From Marsupella aquatica (lineage: Eukaryota > Marchantiophyta), in NCBI GenBank assembly GCA_973895155.1, contig OZ316896.1:1798001-1862000 (forward strand): 64,000 bases of DNA, in the 5' to 3' direction. Both the position numbers and the translations under genes were made by a program. Numbering within the stretch: the first letter of the stretch is position 1; every line of letters begins with the position of its first letter. Positions 32,690 to 43,880 of the stretch are shown here, one piece after another. Under the pieces are notes generated by a model, which saw nothing but the letters and a program-made list of their open reading frames with translations, had not been told where the DNA came from and searched no databases.

Positions 32690-33102
32690 GGCACCCCTTG
32701 ATTCACCTTACTTGGAGTTCTGAAGTCACCTTCACAAAGCCATTCCCATTGCCAAACATTCATGTATCAAACAGATGCAATTACAAGCTTGTACCTAGCT
32801 AGGTGGCAATCATTCATCACAAAACATATATGCAATCTGTACAAACAAGTCTTTACCTCCAGGGGACCACAAAAGATAAAATATACATATACCTGCACCT
32901 CCACCTCCACCTGTAGGCATCTGTGCAGGGACAAAATTCTGATATTGTTGTGACTGTTCGTCACCTGCCCAACCCAGTACATGCTTCTTTTCTAGTCATT
33001 ACGTACTCACTTTATAGCATGGATTGACAACATCAACATTCTTCATGACTTAGTAAATTGGTAAACTTGCTATCCATATTCAAATTTACCTGACCCCCTT
33101 CC
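32690..33102. other. Flank between the En/Spm-like gene and gypsy gag
   Basis: No gene or LTR was recognised. It does not match the sequence downstream of the gypsy extra ORF, so no 5' LTR of the gypsy element can be identified here. It includes a short CCACCT run (32897-32912). Confidence 0.5.
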
Positions 33103-34845
33103 ATGCTAGTGAAGAAGGTCGGGTGTCATCACCTGAGCCCTACTCATAAAGACAAGATACAAGGAAAAAATCTATGTAGCAGACAAGGAAATGGCAGCAA
33201 AATCCTCGAAGAAGACATACCAGAAGAAGAGTCGGTAGGAAGAAACGAGTACCCAACCGACATGGGGGAACCAGAGGCACAGCCAGACGAGAGGCCAGGG
33301 ACCAGATTGAGCCAGCGGTCGCGCATACATTACAAGGCATTTCATGGGAGAGGAGATGAGGATCCGGACGAATGGTTGGATGATTTCGAGGGAACCGCTG
33401 CAGCAAATGGAGAATCGGCCATCAAGATGCAGATTCTTCCCGGCCTGTTCAAGGGTGAGGCTAGGCCTTGGTACAGAGCATTAGATGTGGAAGATCAAGC
33501 CATCTGGGATATCTTCAAAACACTCTTTGTTAAGGAGTTTCGACCCATTGGAACTTCAGAACTAGCAGTGCTGAAGTTGGGACAACTTCGGTTCAAGGAG
33601 AACAAATCCTTCAGGAAGTTCTTGCAACGCTTTCAGAAACTGGTAAGACGTACAAAGACCAATGCATCTGAAGGTATGCAACTTCAATGGTTGGTGAATG
33701 CTTTGCCACAGAAGATGAGTTTTGCAATTAGGAAGGAGAACCCGGAGACTTTAGCCGAAGCAATTAAGGATATTCAATTATACATTAATGCAGATATCAC
33801 AAGCCGGAAGAAACAGCTTAAGTCTGAGAGTTCCTCATCAGAGGAGGGATCACCCCATAAGAAAAAAGATAAGAAGAAGAAACATCCCAAGAAGTCTAGA
33901 AGTGATAAGTCAAGCTTGGATAGTGGGAGTAGCAAGAGTGAGTCATCTTCTAGTTCTGAAGAAGAAAAAACTAGGAAAAGGAAGGGCAGAAGGAGAGGGA
34001 AGACGAAAGTCAAGATGGAGGCTAAGCCACCAGATAACATCGTAGCCCTTACCGAGCAACTTAAGGCTATCATTGCAGAGGTAAAACCAAAGAAGAAGGT
34101 AGTACAGGAGGATAGCTCTGTATGGTGTGCCTTATGTTATAAAACCGGACACCATAAAGATGCGTGTCCTAAGCTTAATACTAATCATGTTCGGCATGTG
34201 GCCGAGATCAGACCATGTCAGGGAGAAGTAGAGTACTTTTTAGGAGATGCCGCTGATAGTGTTTTCGGCATCAGTGAGACTAGAGCACGAGACCTATCCA
34301 ACAGACCTGCATCTCTGTGGTCAGGGTTAAGGAACAATCCAGGAGAGATGTATCCTCGGATTATTCAGAACCCGTCAGTACCTCCTAGGCCGAATGTGCA
34401 AAGATTTGCGGCGTGCTATAATTGTGGTCAACCTGGCCATTTTGCTAGAGAATGCCCGAATGCACGCAAACAGGGTGATGGACAACCAGCTCAGCTATGT
34501 ATGGGATGCCGACAGGAAGGTCATATGCTAGGGCAATGTCCTACTTGGTTGGCAGGCCTGGCCGCAAATCATAAGCTTTTGCCGATCAAGATCTTACCGC
34601 CAGGTACTACCCCCGGAGGAGTTCAAATCAACCACATCGAACTAGGATGGCAAGAGGATGCCGAGGCAGAGTTCGTACCATCTGCTGATGAGGCCGAAGC
34701 CCTATCAACCTTCTCAGAGGAGGATTTAGATCATGATTGCTACCGGGTCTCTACTCGATCTACCAAAAGGAAGGAAAGGTGGGATGGGCTGGCCAAAAAT
34801 AAAGGGAAGGTTACGGAGGAAAGGATCGACTCTTCGTCAACATGA
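33103..34845 (+). pseudogene. gag: Gypsy gag
   Basis: 580 codons. The retrotransposon gag core is at residues about 80-230 (DPDEWLDDFE, ARPWYRAL, LGQLRF). A Ser/Lys-rich linker follows, then three CX2CX4HX4C knuckles: CALCYKTGHHKDAC, CYNCGQPGHFAREC and CMGCRQEGHMLGQC. It packages element RNA. The first 30 residues may come from flanking sequence if the element is 5' truncated. The frame ends at a TGA (34843-34845), but the same frame reopens directly and runs, past a second TGA at 35041-35043, into the protease. Both TGAs could be CGA changed by C-to-T mutation. Confidence 0.85.
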
Positions 34846-35052
34846 ACAGAAGGAGAAGGGAGGGCTCCGGCAATACAGGTAAGCCATGAGCCCACCCGTG
34901 AAACCAATCCTTCACAAGATAGCGACTTCAATCGAGATCATCCTAAGTTGTTCTACCCCTCTGTTACGGCTAGTGTTAAGGAACAACTAAGAGAATTAGA
35001 AACCCTGGAGAATACCGAAGCCATTGCCAAGGATGTAAAATGAGCAAAAGCA

Positions 35053-36062
35053 TTGTTTGCTTCGGAAGACCCAACAGCTGTGGAGACTAGCATGGCAAAA
35101 CTGGCCGAATCCAAGACGGAAACACCACCAGAAGAGAAGCCGATTGTTCCCTATGACCTGGCTAAAGATGTACTAGAATCTAGAGTCTCGGCAACAGTAG
35201 GTCAACTATTGAAAAATAGCCTGTATTTCCGGAAGCAATTAAGGAAGGCTATTCTCGGCAAGCCGAGATTACCCAAGGTAGCAACCAGATCCGACGTACT
35301 AATGATAGAAGAAGATCAAGGAGCCCCAGCATTACCATTAATGATTCAAGGAGAATTATTACTACGGGTACCCATCGATGGAGGATCAGGGGTATGTATT
35401 ATGATTGATTCAACAGCAAAGGGTGGGGTCTAACACCGGAGATGACTGGAAGAGTGTTGAACATGGCCAATGGATATCAGGTCATTCCGACGGGAGTGTT
35501 AACCGGCATCAAGACAGAGATAGGAGGTATCTTCTTTAGCATTAACTATGTAGTAATGAAGCCGGTAAATCCTACGTCATTCCGGCTATTGATTGGTAGG
35601 CCATGGCTGTACCTAGCCAAGGTAATAGAAGATTGGGGTAAAAAGCAGTTCACTTTCGGGACCCCCTCTATCACGGTATCCTGGGACACTAAGGATGACC
35701 GTAGGAAAAGCATAAGGGAAGTAGATGGGTACGATAGTGGACTGGAGTCAGCCGATGAAGTACGTTGGTTAGAATGCCTCACTAACCTAACCGAAGAAGG
35801 TGTCTTTGGACCAGAGGTAGCCCCCAACGGATTATGGCAAGAACCAATGGAAGGTGACTTGGAAGAAGAAGACGAAGAGGTCGAGGACTGCTTTACAATA
35901 GAATCCACCTTTTTAGCTGCAATTCCGGAGGAAGTAAAGGATGTAGACCAATTGGATGAAACGGCTAAGTGGGGAGCAGTAGCAGGGACAGTGGATTTTC
36001 TGCAGGCGTTGTGGCAGAGCCGACGGGGTCCACAACGCCATCGATCATCGGCAAGGAATTAA
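35053..36062 (+). pseudogene. Gypsy protease and linker
   Basis: The frame 35053-35433 (same frame as gag) carries the aspartic protease motif IDGGSGV near 35375-35395. It stops at 35433 after a one-base slip near 35415. The next frame, 35442-36062, continues with FRLLIGRPWL, the second conserved protease block, then an acidic linker. A second frame change leads into the pol frame, which overlaps from 35969. The protease would process gag-pol. The slips could be mutations; one could in principle be programmed. Confidence 0.8.
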
Positions 36063-39000
36063 ATACCAAGGGATCGGCATACAAGCTGATTACGAGGGCA
36101 GAACAAATCGAGGCCCTATTAGAAGCCGAGAGAGCACAGCGGCCTAACTCTCAGGAGCAAGAGGTGGATGAGATGGACAAACACGATCCAGAGCCAAGGC
36201 AGGAAGGGGAGCTGACCACTAATTCAAAACCGAATAGACCGGTAAGGGGACAATCTATGGACACCAAGGAAGGGACCGACTCGGCTAGTCCAGCCGAGAT
36301 CCCAGTTTATGGAGGTATGAGATTAGAGAGACTGGAAGCCGAACTGGACCCGAATTTGAAGAAGCAGATTAATATGATCCAAGCACGGCAATATCGGAAG
36401 CTCGACTTAGGAGAGGGAAGAGAACTGAACTTAGGGAGAAACCTAGCACCTGAGCTCGAGAAAGAGATCAGTGACTTATTGATTGAATTTCAGGATGTGT
36501 TTGCATGGAGTCACCAAGATCTAAAGGGAGTAGATCCAACACTAGGGGAACATCGAATTGATCTCATGTTAGGAGCCAAATCATTTCGACAACCAATTCG
36601 AAGGATGAACCCGAAGTATTCCCTGCTGGTCAAAACAGAAATCGACAAACTAGTGGAAGCTGGATTCATCACTCCAGTCTTGCATTCAGACTGGGTGTCT
36701 CCAATTGTGATAGTTCCCAAGAAAGCTGGACCCGATGGTAAACCCAAGATCCGGGTTTGTCAGGATTACAGGAAGCTGAATGAAGCAACATTAAAAGACC
36801 ATTTTCCTTTACCGTTTACTGATATGGTACTAGACATGGTAGCCAGTCATGAACTATATTCATTCATGGATGGATACTCTGGTTATAACCAAATCAGGAT
36901 TCGGCAGGAAGACCAAATCAAGACGGCCTTCATCACGGAATGGGGGATCTATGTCTTCAATCGTATGCCGTTTGGACTCTGCAACGCACCAGCTATGTTC
37001 CAACGATTAATGGTGAACATTTTTCATGATTACTTGAGAAAGTTCATGGAAATCTTCATTGATGACTTTGCAGTATTCGGGAAGGCATCGAAACATGCTA
37101 AATACCTCAGGAAAACCTTCATGAGATGTAGAGAGGTGGGTCTCAAGTTACACCCAGATAAATGTTTTTTTGCAGTAATCGAGGGGGTGCTACTAGGTCA
37201 CAAGGTATCAAGGAAGGGCATTGAGATTGACAAAGGTAAGCTAGCAGTATGGCTAGATATCATGCAACCTAAGAACATAAAGGATGTAAGATCCTTCTTG
37301 GGATGCATTGGTTACTATCGCCGGTTCATCAAGGATTTTGCCAAGCTAGCTTTACCATTAACCAATATGCTCAAGGCAGGAGCAGACTTCGAACCCACAC
37401 CCGAACGAGTCACAGCGGTGGTAGAATTAAAGCAGATGTTAGTAGAGGCCCCAGTCATGATAGCACCGGACTGGAACAAAGATTTTCATGTTTTTATAGA
37501 TGTCTCGGGCTTCTGTATTGGCTCAGTACTAAGTCAGTTGGATGATAAAGGAAGGGACCATCCCATATACTTCGCAAGCCGTCAGCTTGCCGATGCCGAA
37601 CGGAACTACTCTACCACGGAAAGAGAAGCATTAGGAGTCATTTATTCTTGTAAAAAGTTTAGGCATTATTTACTAGGGTACAAGGTAATCTTTCATACTG
37701 ATCACGAAAGTTTGAAGTACCTAGTCAATAAGCCGGACCTTACAGGCAGAGTAGCAAGATGGATTTTGCTATTACAGGAGTTTGACTATGAGCTGAGGAT
37801 CAAGTCGGGAAAGTTACATGCCAATGCCGACTTCTTTTCAAGGATCACAGGTAAACCTACCACGGATTGCATCGATGATCGATTCCCCGACGAGGAGCTA
37901 TTCGTTGTGGAAATAGCTGGTACATGGTACCCTGAGATTTTACAATTTCTCAGCACTTCCAGATTACAGCCAGGATTAAGCCGAGAGCAAGCCGCAGTCT
38001 TTGTGCGGAAGGTCAGACAGTATCAGTGCATTAAAGGCATACTGCACAAGCATGGAATCAACGGCATGATTCAAAGATGTTTGGAAAAGAGAGAGGTAAA
38101 ACGAGTCCTACGGGCCATGCATGGAGAGGAGGCCGGAGGACATTTTGCCCCAGTAACCACGTCTAAGAAGATATTAAATGCCGGTTACTGGTGGCCCACC
38201 TTGCACAAAGATGTCTATCAGTTTATCAAACAATGCGATCCTTGTCAACGAGCGGGAGGACCAAGGGCGTCCACCAGGCATCCACTGCACCCTATTCTAC
38301 CTCTGGCACCATTCGAGAAGTGGGGTATTGATTACATTGGACCTCTGAAACCACTGACCCACCCTCGACGGAACAAGTACATAATCCTGGCTACGGATTA
38401 TGCAACTAAATGGGTAGAGGCCAGACCAACAACGAAGGATGATGCAATTACTACGGCTAGATTCATGTATGAGCAGATCTTCACCAGGTATGGAGCACCC
38501 CTAGAATTAGTTAGTGATAGAGGAACCCATTTTTTGAATGATATAATTAGTCGTTTAAATGAGCAGTATTTAGTTAAACATAGGCCTACTACTCCCTACC
38601 ATCCAAAGGCAAACGGGTTGACAGAACGAGCAAACGGAATTATAGGAAAGATATTGAACAAGACAGTAGCTCAGAACAAACTCGATTGGGATGATAAATT
38701 GTTTGCTGTTGTTTTTGCTTACAATCTTGCCTATAAATCCACTACCGGTCATACACCCTTCTTCTTAACCTTTGGACAAGAAGCCCTGGTACCCATGCAA
38801 CTTGAGATACCGACATTTCAAGTTACAATTGAGGAAAGAGCCTCAGCGGAGGAGAGCCTAAAGGAGCGAGAATATAGGTTAGAAGCTTTAGAGGAAGCGA
38901 GAATGATTTCAGCCGAGAGAGTAGAATATAGACAGAATATCATGAAGCAGCAGTATGATAAAAGGTTAAAAGTAGTTAGTATTCATACCGGTGATCTTGT

Positions 39001-39235
39001 GCTACTTTATGACAGTAGGTATAGTAGGTTTCCAGGAAAGCTTTACACTCGCTGGTTAGGACCCTTTAGAGTAACCATGATGTTCCCCAATGGCTCCGTA
39101 CAATTGGCCAACATTACGGGAGAGGTATATCCAGTTCGCATCCATTATGACCGCCTCAAGAAATACTATATGGACAAAGATGAAGTTGTTCGCGAGGACG
39201 CTTCACAATTAAGTGGGGAGCTATGTGATGCCTAG
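35969..39235 (+). CDS. pol: Gypsy pol: reverse transcriptase, RNase H, integrase
   Basis: An uninterrupted frame of 1088 codons. RT starts about residue 210 (RRMNPKYS, VCQDYRKLNEATLKDHFPLP) and has the catalytic FIDD at 363-366. RNase H is at about 505-620 (FIDVSGFCIGSVLSQ, TTEREALGVIYS, HTDHESLKYL). The integrase zinc domain is near 715-765 (H..H...C..C, with CDPCQRAGG). The catalytic triad is D788, D850, E886 with the D,D-35-E spacing. No chromodomain is seen at the C-terminus. It copies and inserts the element. The apparent start at 35969 lies inside the linker; the protein was probably translated as gag-pol originally. All catalytic residues are retained. Confidence 0.95.
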   Translation: MGSSSRDSGFSAGVVAEPTGSTTPSIIGKELNTKGSAYKLITRAEQIEALLEAERAQRPNSQEQEVDEMDKHDPEPRQEGELTTNSKPNRPVRGQSMDTKEGTDSASPAEIPVYGGMRLERLEAELDPNLKKQINMIQARQYRKLDLGEGRELNLGRNLAPELEKEISDLLIEFQDVFAWSHQDLKGVDPTLGEHRIDLMLGAKSFRQPIRRMNPKYSLLVKTEIDKLVEAGFITPVLHSDWVSPIVIVPKKAGPDGKPKIRVCQDYRKLNEATLKDHFPLPFTDMVLDMVASHELYSFMDGYSGYNQIRIRQEDQIKTAFITEWGIYVFNRMPFGLCNAPAMFQRLMVNIFHDYLRKFMEIFIDDFAVFGKASKHAKYLRKTFMRCREVGLKLHPDKCFFAVIEGVLLGHKVSRKGIEIDKGKLAVWLDIMQPKNIKDVRSFLGCIGYYRRFIKDFAKLALPLTNMLKAGADFEPTPERVTAVVELKQMLVEAPVMIAPDWNKDFHVFIDVSGFCIGSVLSQLDDKGRDHPIYFASRQLADAERNYSTTEREALGVIYSCKKFRHYLLGYKVIFHTDHESLKYLVNKPDLTGRVARWILLLQEFDYELRIKSGKLHANADFFSRITGKPTTDCIDDRFPDEELFVVEIAGTWYPEILQFLSTSRLQPGLSREQAAVFVRKVRQYQCIKGILHKHGINGMIQRCLEKREVKRVLRAMHGEEAGGHFAPVTTSKKILNAGYWWPTLHKDVYQFIKQCDPCQRAGGPRASTRHPLHPILPLAPFEKWGIDYIGPLKPLTHPRRNKYIILATDYATKWVEARPTTKDDAITTARFMYEQIFTRYGAPLELVSDRGTHFLNDIISRLNEQYLVKHRPTTPYHPKANGLTERANGIIGKILNKTVAQNKLDWDDKLFAVVFAYNLAYKSTTGHTPFFLTFGQEALVPMQLEIPTFQVTIEERASAEESLKEREYRLEALEEARMISAERVEYRQNIMKQQYDKRLKVVSIHTGDLVLLYDSRYSRFPGKLYTRWLGPFRVTMMFPNGSVQLANITGEVYPVRIHYDRLKKYYMDKDEVVREDASQLSGELCDA

Positions 39236-39338
39236 ACAGGAATCACTCGGCCGGTTAAGTGGGTAAAGCAGGAAGGCACCCTAGGAACACCTTAGTATAG
39301 GGACAAAACAAGGAAAATATAAACAATTAGGGGCAACC

Positions 39339-42300
39339 ATGGAACCCGGGCAGAGGCCGGAGGTAAGGCTGAGGGTGAAAACCCGATTAGGGTTAGGGCG
39401 CGTTAAGCGTCGGCGGCTAGGAAGGATCAACGGGAAGAAGGACCGGCAGAGGGGAGGGGTAAGGAGCGCTTGCAGGAGATGGTGGCTCATTTGCGAGCAT
39501 GAACTAGGCAGACGACTACGGGAGGCCAACTACTGTCAGCTGCTTAGGCAAGCACTCGGGGAGAGAGTAGATACCGACGATCGACCTAAGGAGGGTATGA
39601 GCAACGTCAATCAAATGGCACATTTTTGGGGATGCCTGTTCGAACGGGCAACTGAGTACATCAAGACTTACGAGGACGAGGAATCAGAAAGGGCAGCTCG
39701 AGAACGGCAGGAGCTCGCTCGATTGTGGGAGCTGTAGAAGATGGCTTTCTTAGGAGGCGAACTCATCAAGGACGAGTTCCTGTGGACGCCTACTTCCAAT
39801 CAACTCGACGATCTTCTGTTTTGCAAAGACAGCGTCGTCGGCATCCGAGAGGCCATCAAGAACTGCAACGACATACACTGGGAATTAAAGGGTAGCACGG
39901 AAAGGTGGACCCAGGCAACGGTGCTAGGAGAAACCTCCACGGCAGCAGAGATGAAGAGGAAGGGAGCCGTCAACGATGAAGCCACCCCGGCAAAAAGAAC
40001 AAGGTCGGCGGCACCAAAGAAGCCAGCCGAGCAGCAGAGCAGGAGGCAGGGAGAAGCCGAAGAGGAGGAGGTCGATCCCATCAAGGCCATTCCAACCAGG
40101 GATGACACCTGGAAAGGCTGGGCGGCAACCCTACCAGTGGAGGTGCAACTACATTTTGCACGGGAGGAGGATGCATGCTTTACGGCCATGCAGACCAAGA
40201 GATACCAAGGCTTCATGGCCGGATCCGGCTTGGAGGCCTTTGTAAGATTACCATGGCTGAAGCCGGAGGTACCGGAGTCAGACCTATTAGAATTCGTGGG
40301 GTCATGGGAACCCGAGACCAATTGCACGAGGATATATGGGAAGGATTTCTATCTTACTCCCAAGGTAATTGCCGAAGTGTTTGGCCTGCCGATAGGCAAT
40401 AAGACCAAAGTTGATACCAGGAAGACCTTGCCTGACAAGGAGTTCCGGTCGTTCCCCGGGCCATCAACGAAGAATGGCTTCTTCCGGAACACCTGCACCA
40501 ACCCGCACATAGGAGAGATGATCGACTTCTTACGGGTGACCATGCATTGTAACTTGCCGAGGGCAGAGATCGGCAAGGCACAGGTCTATCTGGCAGAAAG
40601 GCCAGACCCAAGCCGGGACTACAACGGGTACCTCCTCAACCAATTGAAGAAGATCTTAAAGGAGGAGCAGCAGGTAATCGGCATGGGGAGCGTGTCGCGG
40701 CTGGGCTATCACATGCCGTTGTTGTGCCGGTATGCCAGAGGTCAGACTTTTGCCCCGGTACTTCCCCTGCAGGTAAGGGCACCCGAGGAAGCTCCAACGC
40801 CGAGGCCGTTGGCTGAGAAGCCTCAACCACCTGTTAGTCCTACGATCGAGCAGGTGTTTAGGCCCAGGAAGGAAGACTTGCCGATGCAGCAACCAGGCAT
40901 GCAGAGTCTGCTGAAACTACTGGAGAAAGAAAAGAAATCGGCATCGGCAACAACAACGGCAACGGCAACAATGCAGGACACTACTACAGAGGTAGGCCTA
41001 CACCGGCTCACAAGAGAAAACCCCTTTGCTGGAGACAAGGAGAGAATCAGGCCGGAATCCAAGCCAGGTGTTCGAATGTACGTGGGAACCTCAAGCTCCG
41101 AATCTGAGGCAGAATTGCCTGAAGCTCCTACCGATGAAGAGGAGAGGGAGAAGCCGGACGTCCAAGAGGTAGAGGAGGCAGTGGAGGACTGCAGCCATGA
41201 TAATTCCGGCTATGGGTCGGACCATCACGTTCCAGGAGTAAGGACCTGTGGTCGGTTTGTCCCCACACTTCCAAGGGTAGTACGAGGGGACCCCAACCAG
41301 CAGAGTAGCCCTGAGTCTCCCCCACCAGATGTTGCTCCCCCGAGCTTCGACGGCATAAAATAGACGGTGCAGGAATTTCAGGAGCGAATCAAGCAGGAGG
41401 AGGAGGCCGCCCTGGCTAAGGAAAAGGATTTACCAGGAGGAGATTGGCCGGAGGACATCAGGCGGCTAGCCAAAAAAGGAAGCAAACCTCTAGCCACGAT
41501 TGAAGAGATCCGCAGGACGGCTTGGGAGCAGAGGCCGCGATGGGCGATGCCGATCACTTCTACTTACTCCACCTACGCTAAGAATAGAGCCATGGAGTAT
41601 GGTGAGATGTGTGGGGAACTTGCGCTCGGCATCTTTGGAGAGGAGTTGGAAGTAGGACCCTTTTTCCATAGGGAGCAGTTGGAGAAGCACCAATTAGAAG
41701 AAGCGGTGGCTTTAGAGAGAAGCAAGAAGGACGAGGTCATTCGACGGCTTAGGAGGATGGAAGCCGAGATTGAAGATCTAAGGGCGGCCAAGAAAGCCCA
41801 AGATGAACTGCGGATTAAACGACATGAGCTGAACATCATGCAGGGGCAGTTGGACACCGCGCAGGCTGATAATCAGAATATCAAGGATAAACTGACTCAG
41901 ACGCAGGAAGAGTTGGCCGACACGATCAAAGAGAGGGAGAAGTGGAAGCAAGAGCTGAAGAATACAAAGGAGGCCCACATAACAGCCAACAGCCGGGCCA
42001 TGGCGGAGACCCAAAGAAAGGAATGGGCGTTGAAAGGGGAGCTCGAGCAAATCCGCGGAGCCCTTGAGCAGAAGGAGGCCGAGTTAGGGAAATCCTATCA
42101 AGGGATTATGGCGCTGCAGCAGGAGCTTGCGTCCCTGATGGCCAGCTTCAAGGCCGACCTAAGGGAGAAGGACGAGATGCTCGAACAGACTTACGCCAAG
42201 ATGAACCAGATGGAGTCTGTCATCATTGCAGAGCTCGCCAAGGAGCTAAAAGCAACCCAGGAGGAGAGGACTACCTTGAAACAAGAAAGGGAGGAAGCCC

Positions 42301-42971
42301 AGAAGGAACTAGAGGAGGCACGCAAGGACCTGGATGAGACCCAGGAGGAGTTGGAGGAAATCACGAGGAAGATGGAGAACCTCCAGCGGCGGGCCGACAA
42401 CCAAACGGAGCGGCTGAAGAAACAAGCCGCAGTATTTAGGTGCTTGTCTTCATCAGGCCCAACTCCAATTGGGGCAACCAAGTTACCAGGAGTGGTACTG
42501 GCCGAAGAAAAAGCCGCGCCAACTGCACCAGTGCCGGAGGTAAGTGGGAAGGGGAAGGGACCAGCTGCCGAACCAAAAAAGAAGAAAAAGCGGAAACCTT
42601 CAGGGTCAAGGAGTAATCCGACTCCACAAGCCGTGGTGACCAAAGAGGTAGAACCAGCACCATCCTCCGACATGAATACGGCAATAGATCCCGCTATGAT
42701 CACAGGTAGGGATGGTGCGGCCCAAGCCGAACTACTCAGTAAGGAGGCCAGTATTCCAGATCCGCCTCTTGAGCAGGCCGGGGAGACCGTAGCCGAGGCT
42801 GAGGCCGTAACCGATTCTCGAGCCGATGCCGACGCCGATGGTGGACCCAGTCAGGCCGATGGAGAGTTGACTCAGTCAAGGGCAGGTAATCTGTCAGGGA
42901 ATGAGCCTACGGCAGTGGCTGAGGAGGAAGCGTTGGGGGCGTCCATTAAGGATCCACCACCGGTGTCGTGA
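39339..42971 (+). pseudogene. Gypsy 3' extra ORF: basic leader, mobile-domain-like part, coiled coil
   Basis: One reading frame of 3.6 kb after pol, cut by TAG at 39735-39737 and 41361-41363. Segment 1 (39339, 132 codons) is Arg-rich. Segment 2 (39741, 540 codons) has a Lys/Arg patch, then FVGSWEPETNCTRIYG and FYLTPKVIAEVFGLPIG, which resemble the plant-mobile-domain/aminotransferase-like family. Segment 3 (41367, 534 codons) has a long coiled coil (residues about 100-350), a basic KKKKKRK patch near 405 and an acidic tail. Extra ORFs are known in plant Tat/Athila elements; their role is unsettled, with structural, nuclear-targeting or envelope-like ideas proposed. No membrane segment or signal peptide is seen, which argues against an envelope. 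Confidence 0.75.
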
Positions 42972-43880
42972 CGGTGCAAGGGCGCCGTTCCTTTTAGGGA
43001 GGGCGGACGTGGAGGGAGGAGGCGTGAGTGGGCAGGGCGGGCGCGGATCTCCACGTTTAGGATTAGGATCAGAACCAGGAGCGGCCCTGACACTTAGCTT
43101 AGTGGGATTGCGGTCCCACTGGTAGGAGCAACACTTGTGCTCCTGCCTTGCTGTACGTAGGTAGATTCGGGCAAGTAGATTACTGTTAAGTAGATTAGGC
43201 TTACGATGCAAAGAATGGCGGATCCACTACCAGGATAAGTACCTGGGCAGCGGGGAGCTCAGGGCCTCTTCTTTAGCAAGTTTTTAGTTTGCACCAGCCG
43301 GGCTGGGATCAAGTAGTACGAGAAGCTCTCGGTTAGTCATACAGTGACCCTTGTGTATATTCATGTTTCCTCATGCCTAAGAGCTGAATAGAGTTGGCCT
43401 CACGGCTTAGTTCGCAGAACTTGTGTATGAGATGTACTGTTTGTATGGCAAGTGCATGGTATGACTCAGTCAGAATGAGTCATTTTGCTATTTGTGTGTC
43501 GCATTAACTTGTGTGAAGAGTGCCCACATCAACAGAAGGAAGGAAGGTAAGCAGGGGAGTGAGAGTTGGATGTGTCGAGCTAAGAGAGGTCTTAGCGGCT
43601 TAACCAAGCCTATTGGGGATCATTCCGGTGGCGGAATCCAAACATACCTAACAAGACGGAGGGGAAGACAGGGGAAGGCCTATATTAGGCCGGCTACGTA
43701 TCTCATGACCCGATGAAGGATCTGTCCAGTATATGTGTGTAAAATGTTAATAGTAGTAGTAGAAGGTTAGCAGCGTCCCATGCCGCTAAGCCGCGGAAAC
43801 GGCCTCGCCAAGCACGAAACCTGCGGGAATCGGCTTGAGCTGGGGGGTTTCTTGGGTTTAGGGAGCCATGGGACGCACCA
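42972..43880 (+). other. Gypsy 3' region (3' UTR, possible 3' LTR)
   Basis: Starts with a purine-rich tract (42998-43034: GGGAGGGCGG, then GGAGGGAGGAGG), a candidate polypurine tract. Two adjacent perfect-looking hairpins follow: GTGGGA/TCCCAC and AGGAGCA/TGCTCCT (about 43099-43140). A 3' LTR is expected here, but with no 5' copy its borders cannot be set. Short frames are unsupported. Confidence 0.5.

Larger units (their letters stand above)
33103..43880 (+). mobile_element. Ty3/gypsy retrotransposon with 3' extra ORF
   Basis: Order on the plus strand: gag with three zinc knuckles, protease, RT, RNase H, integrase, then a 3.6-kb extra frame. RT before integrase defines the gypsy type. A FIDD catalytic motif, no chromodomain seen, and a large 3' ORF point to the Athila/Tat side of plant gypsy elements (inference). 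No LTR pair was found: the 5' side seems truncated near 33103 and the 3' limit is set by the start of an opposite-strand gypsy remnant at about 43880. Pol is intact over 1088 codons while gag-protease has breaks. Confidence 0.85.

Noticed and set aside
33774-34073. Minus-strand Leu/Ser-rich frame inside gypsy gag
   Set aside because: It is the antisense of the Lys/Ser/Glu-rich gag linker and has no independent support.
39800-42703. Several minus-strand frames of 60-175 codons under the gypsy extra ORF
   Set aside because: They are shadows of the GC-biased plus-strand frame.
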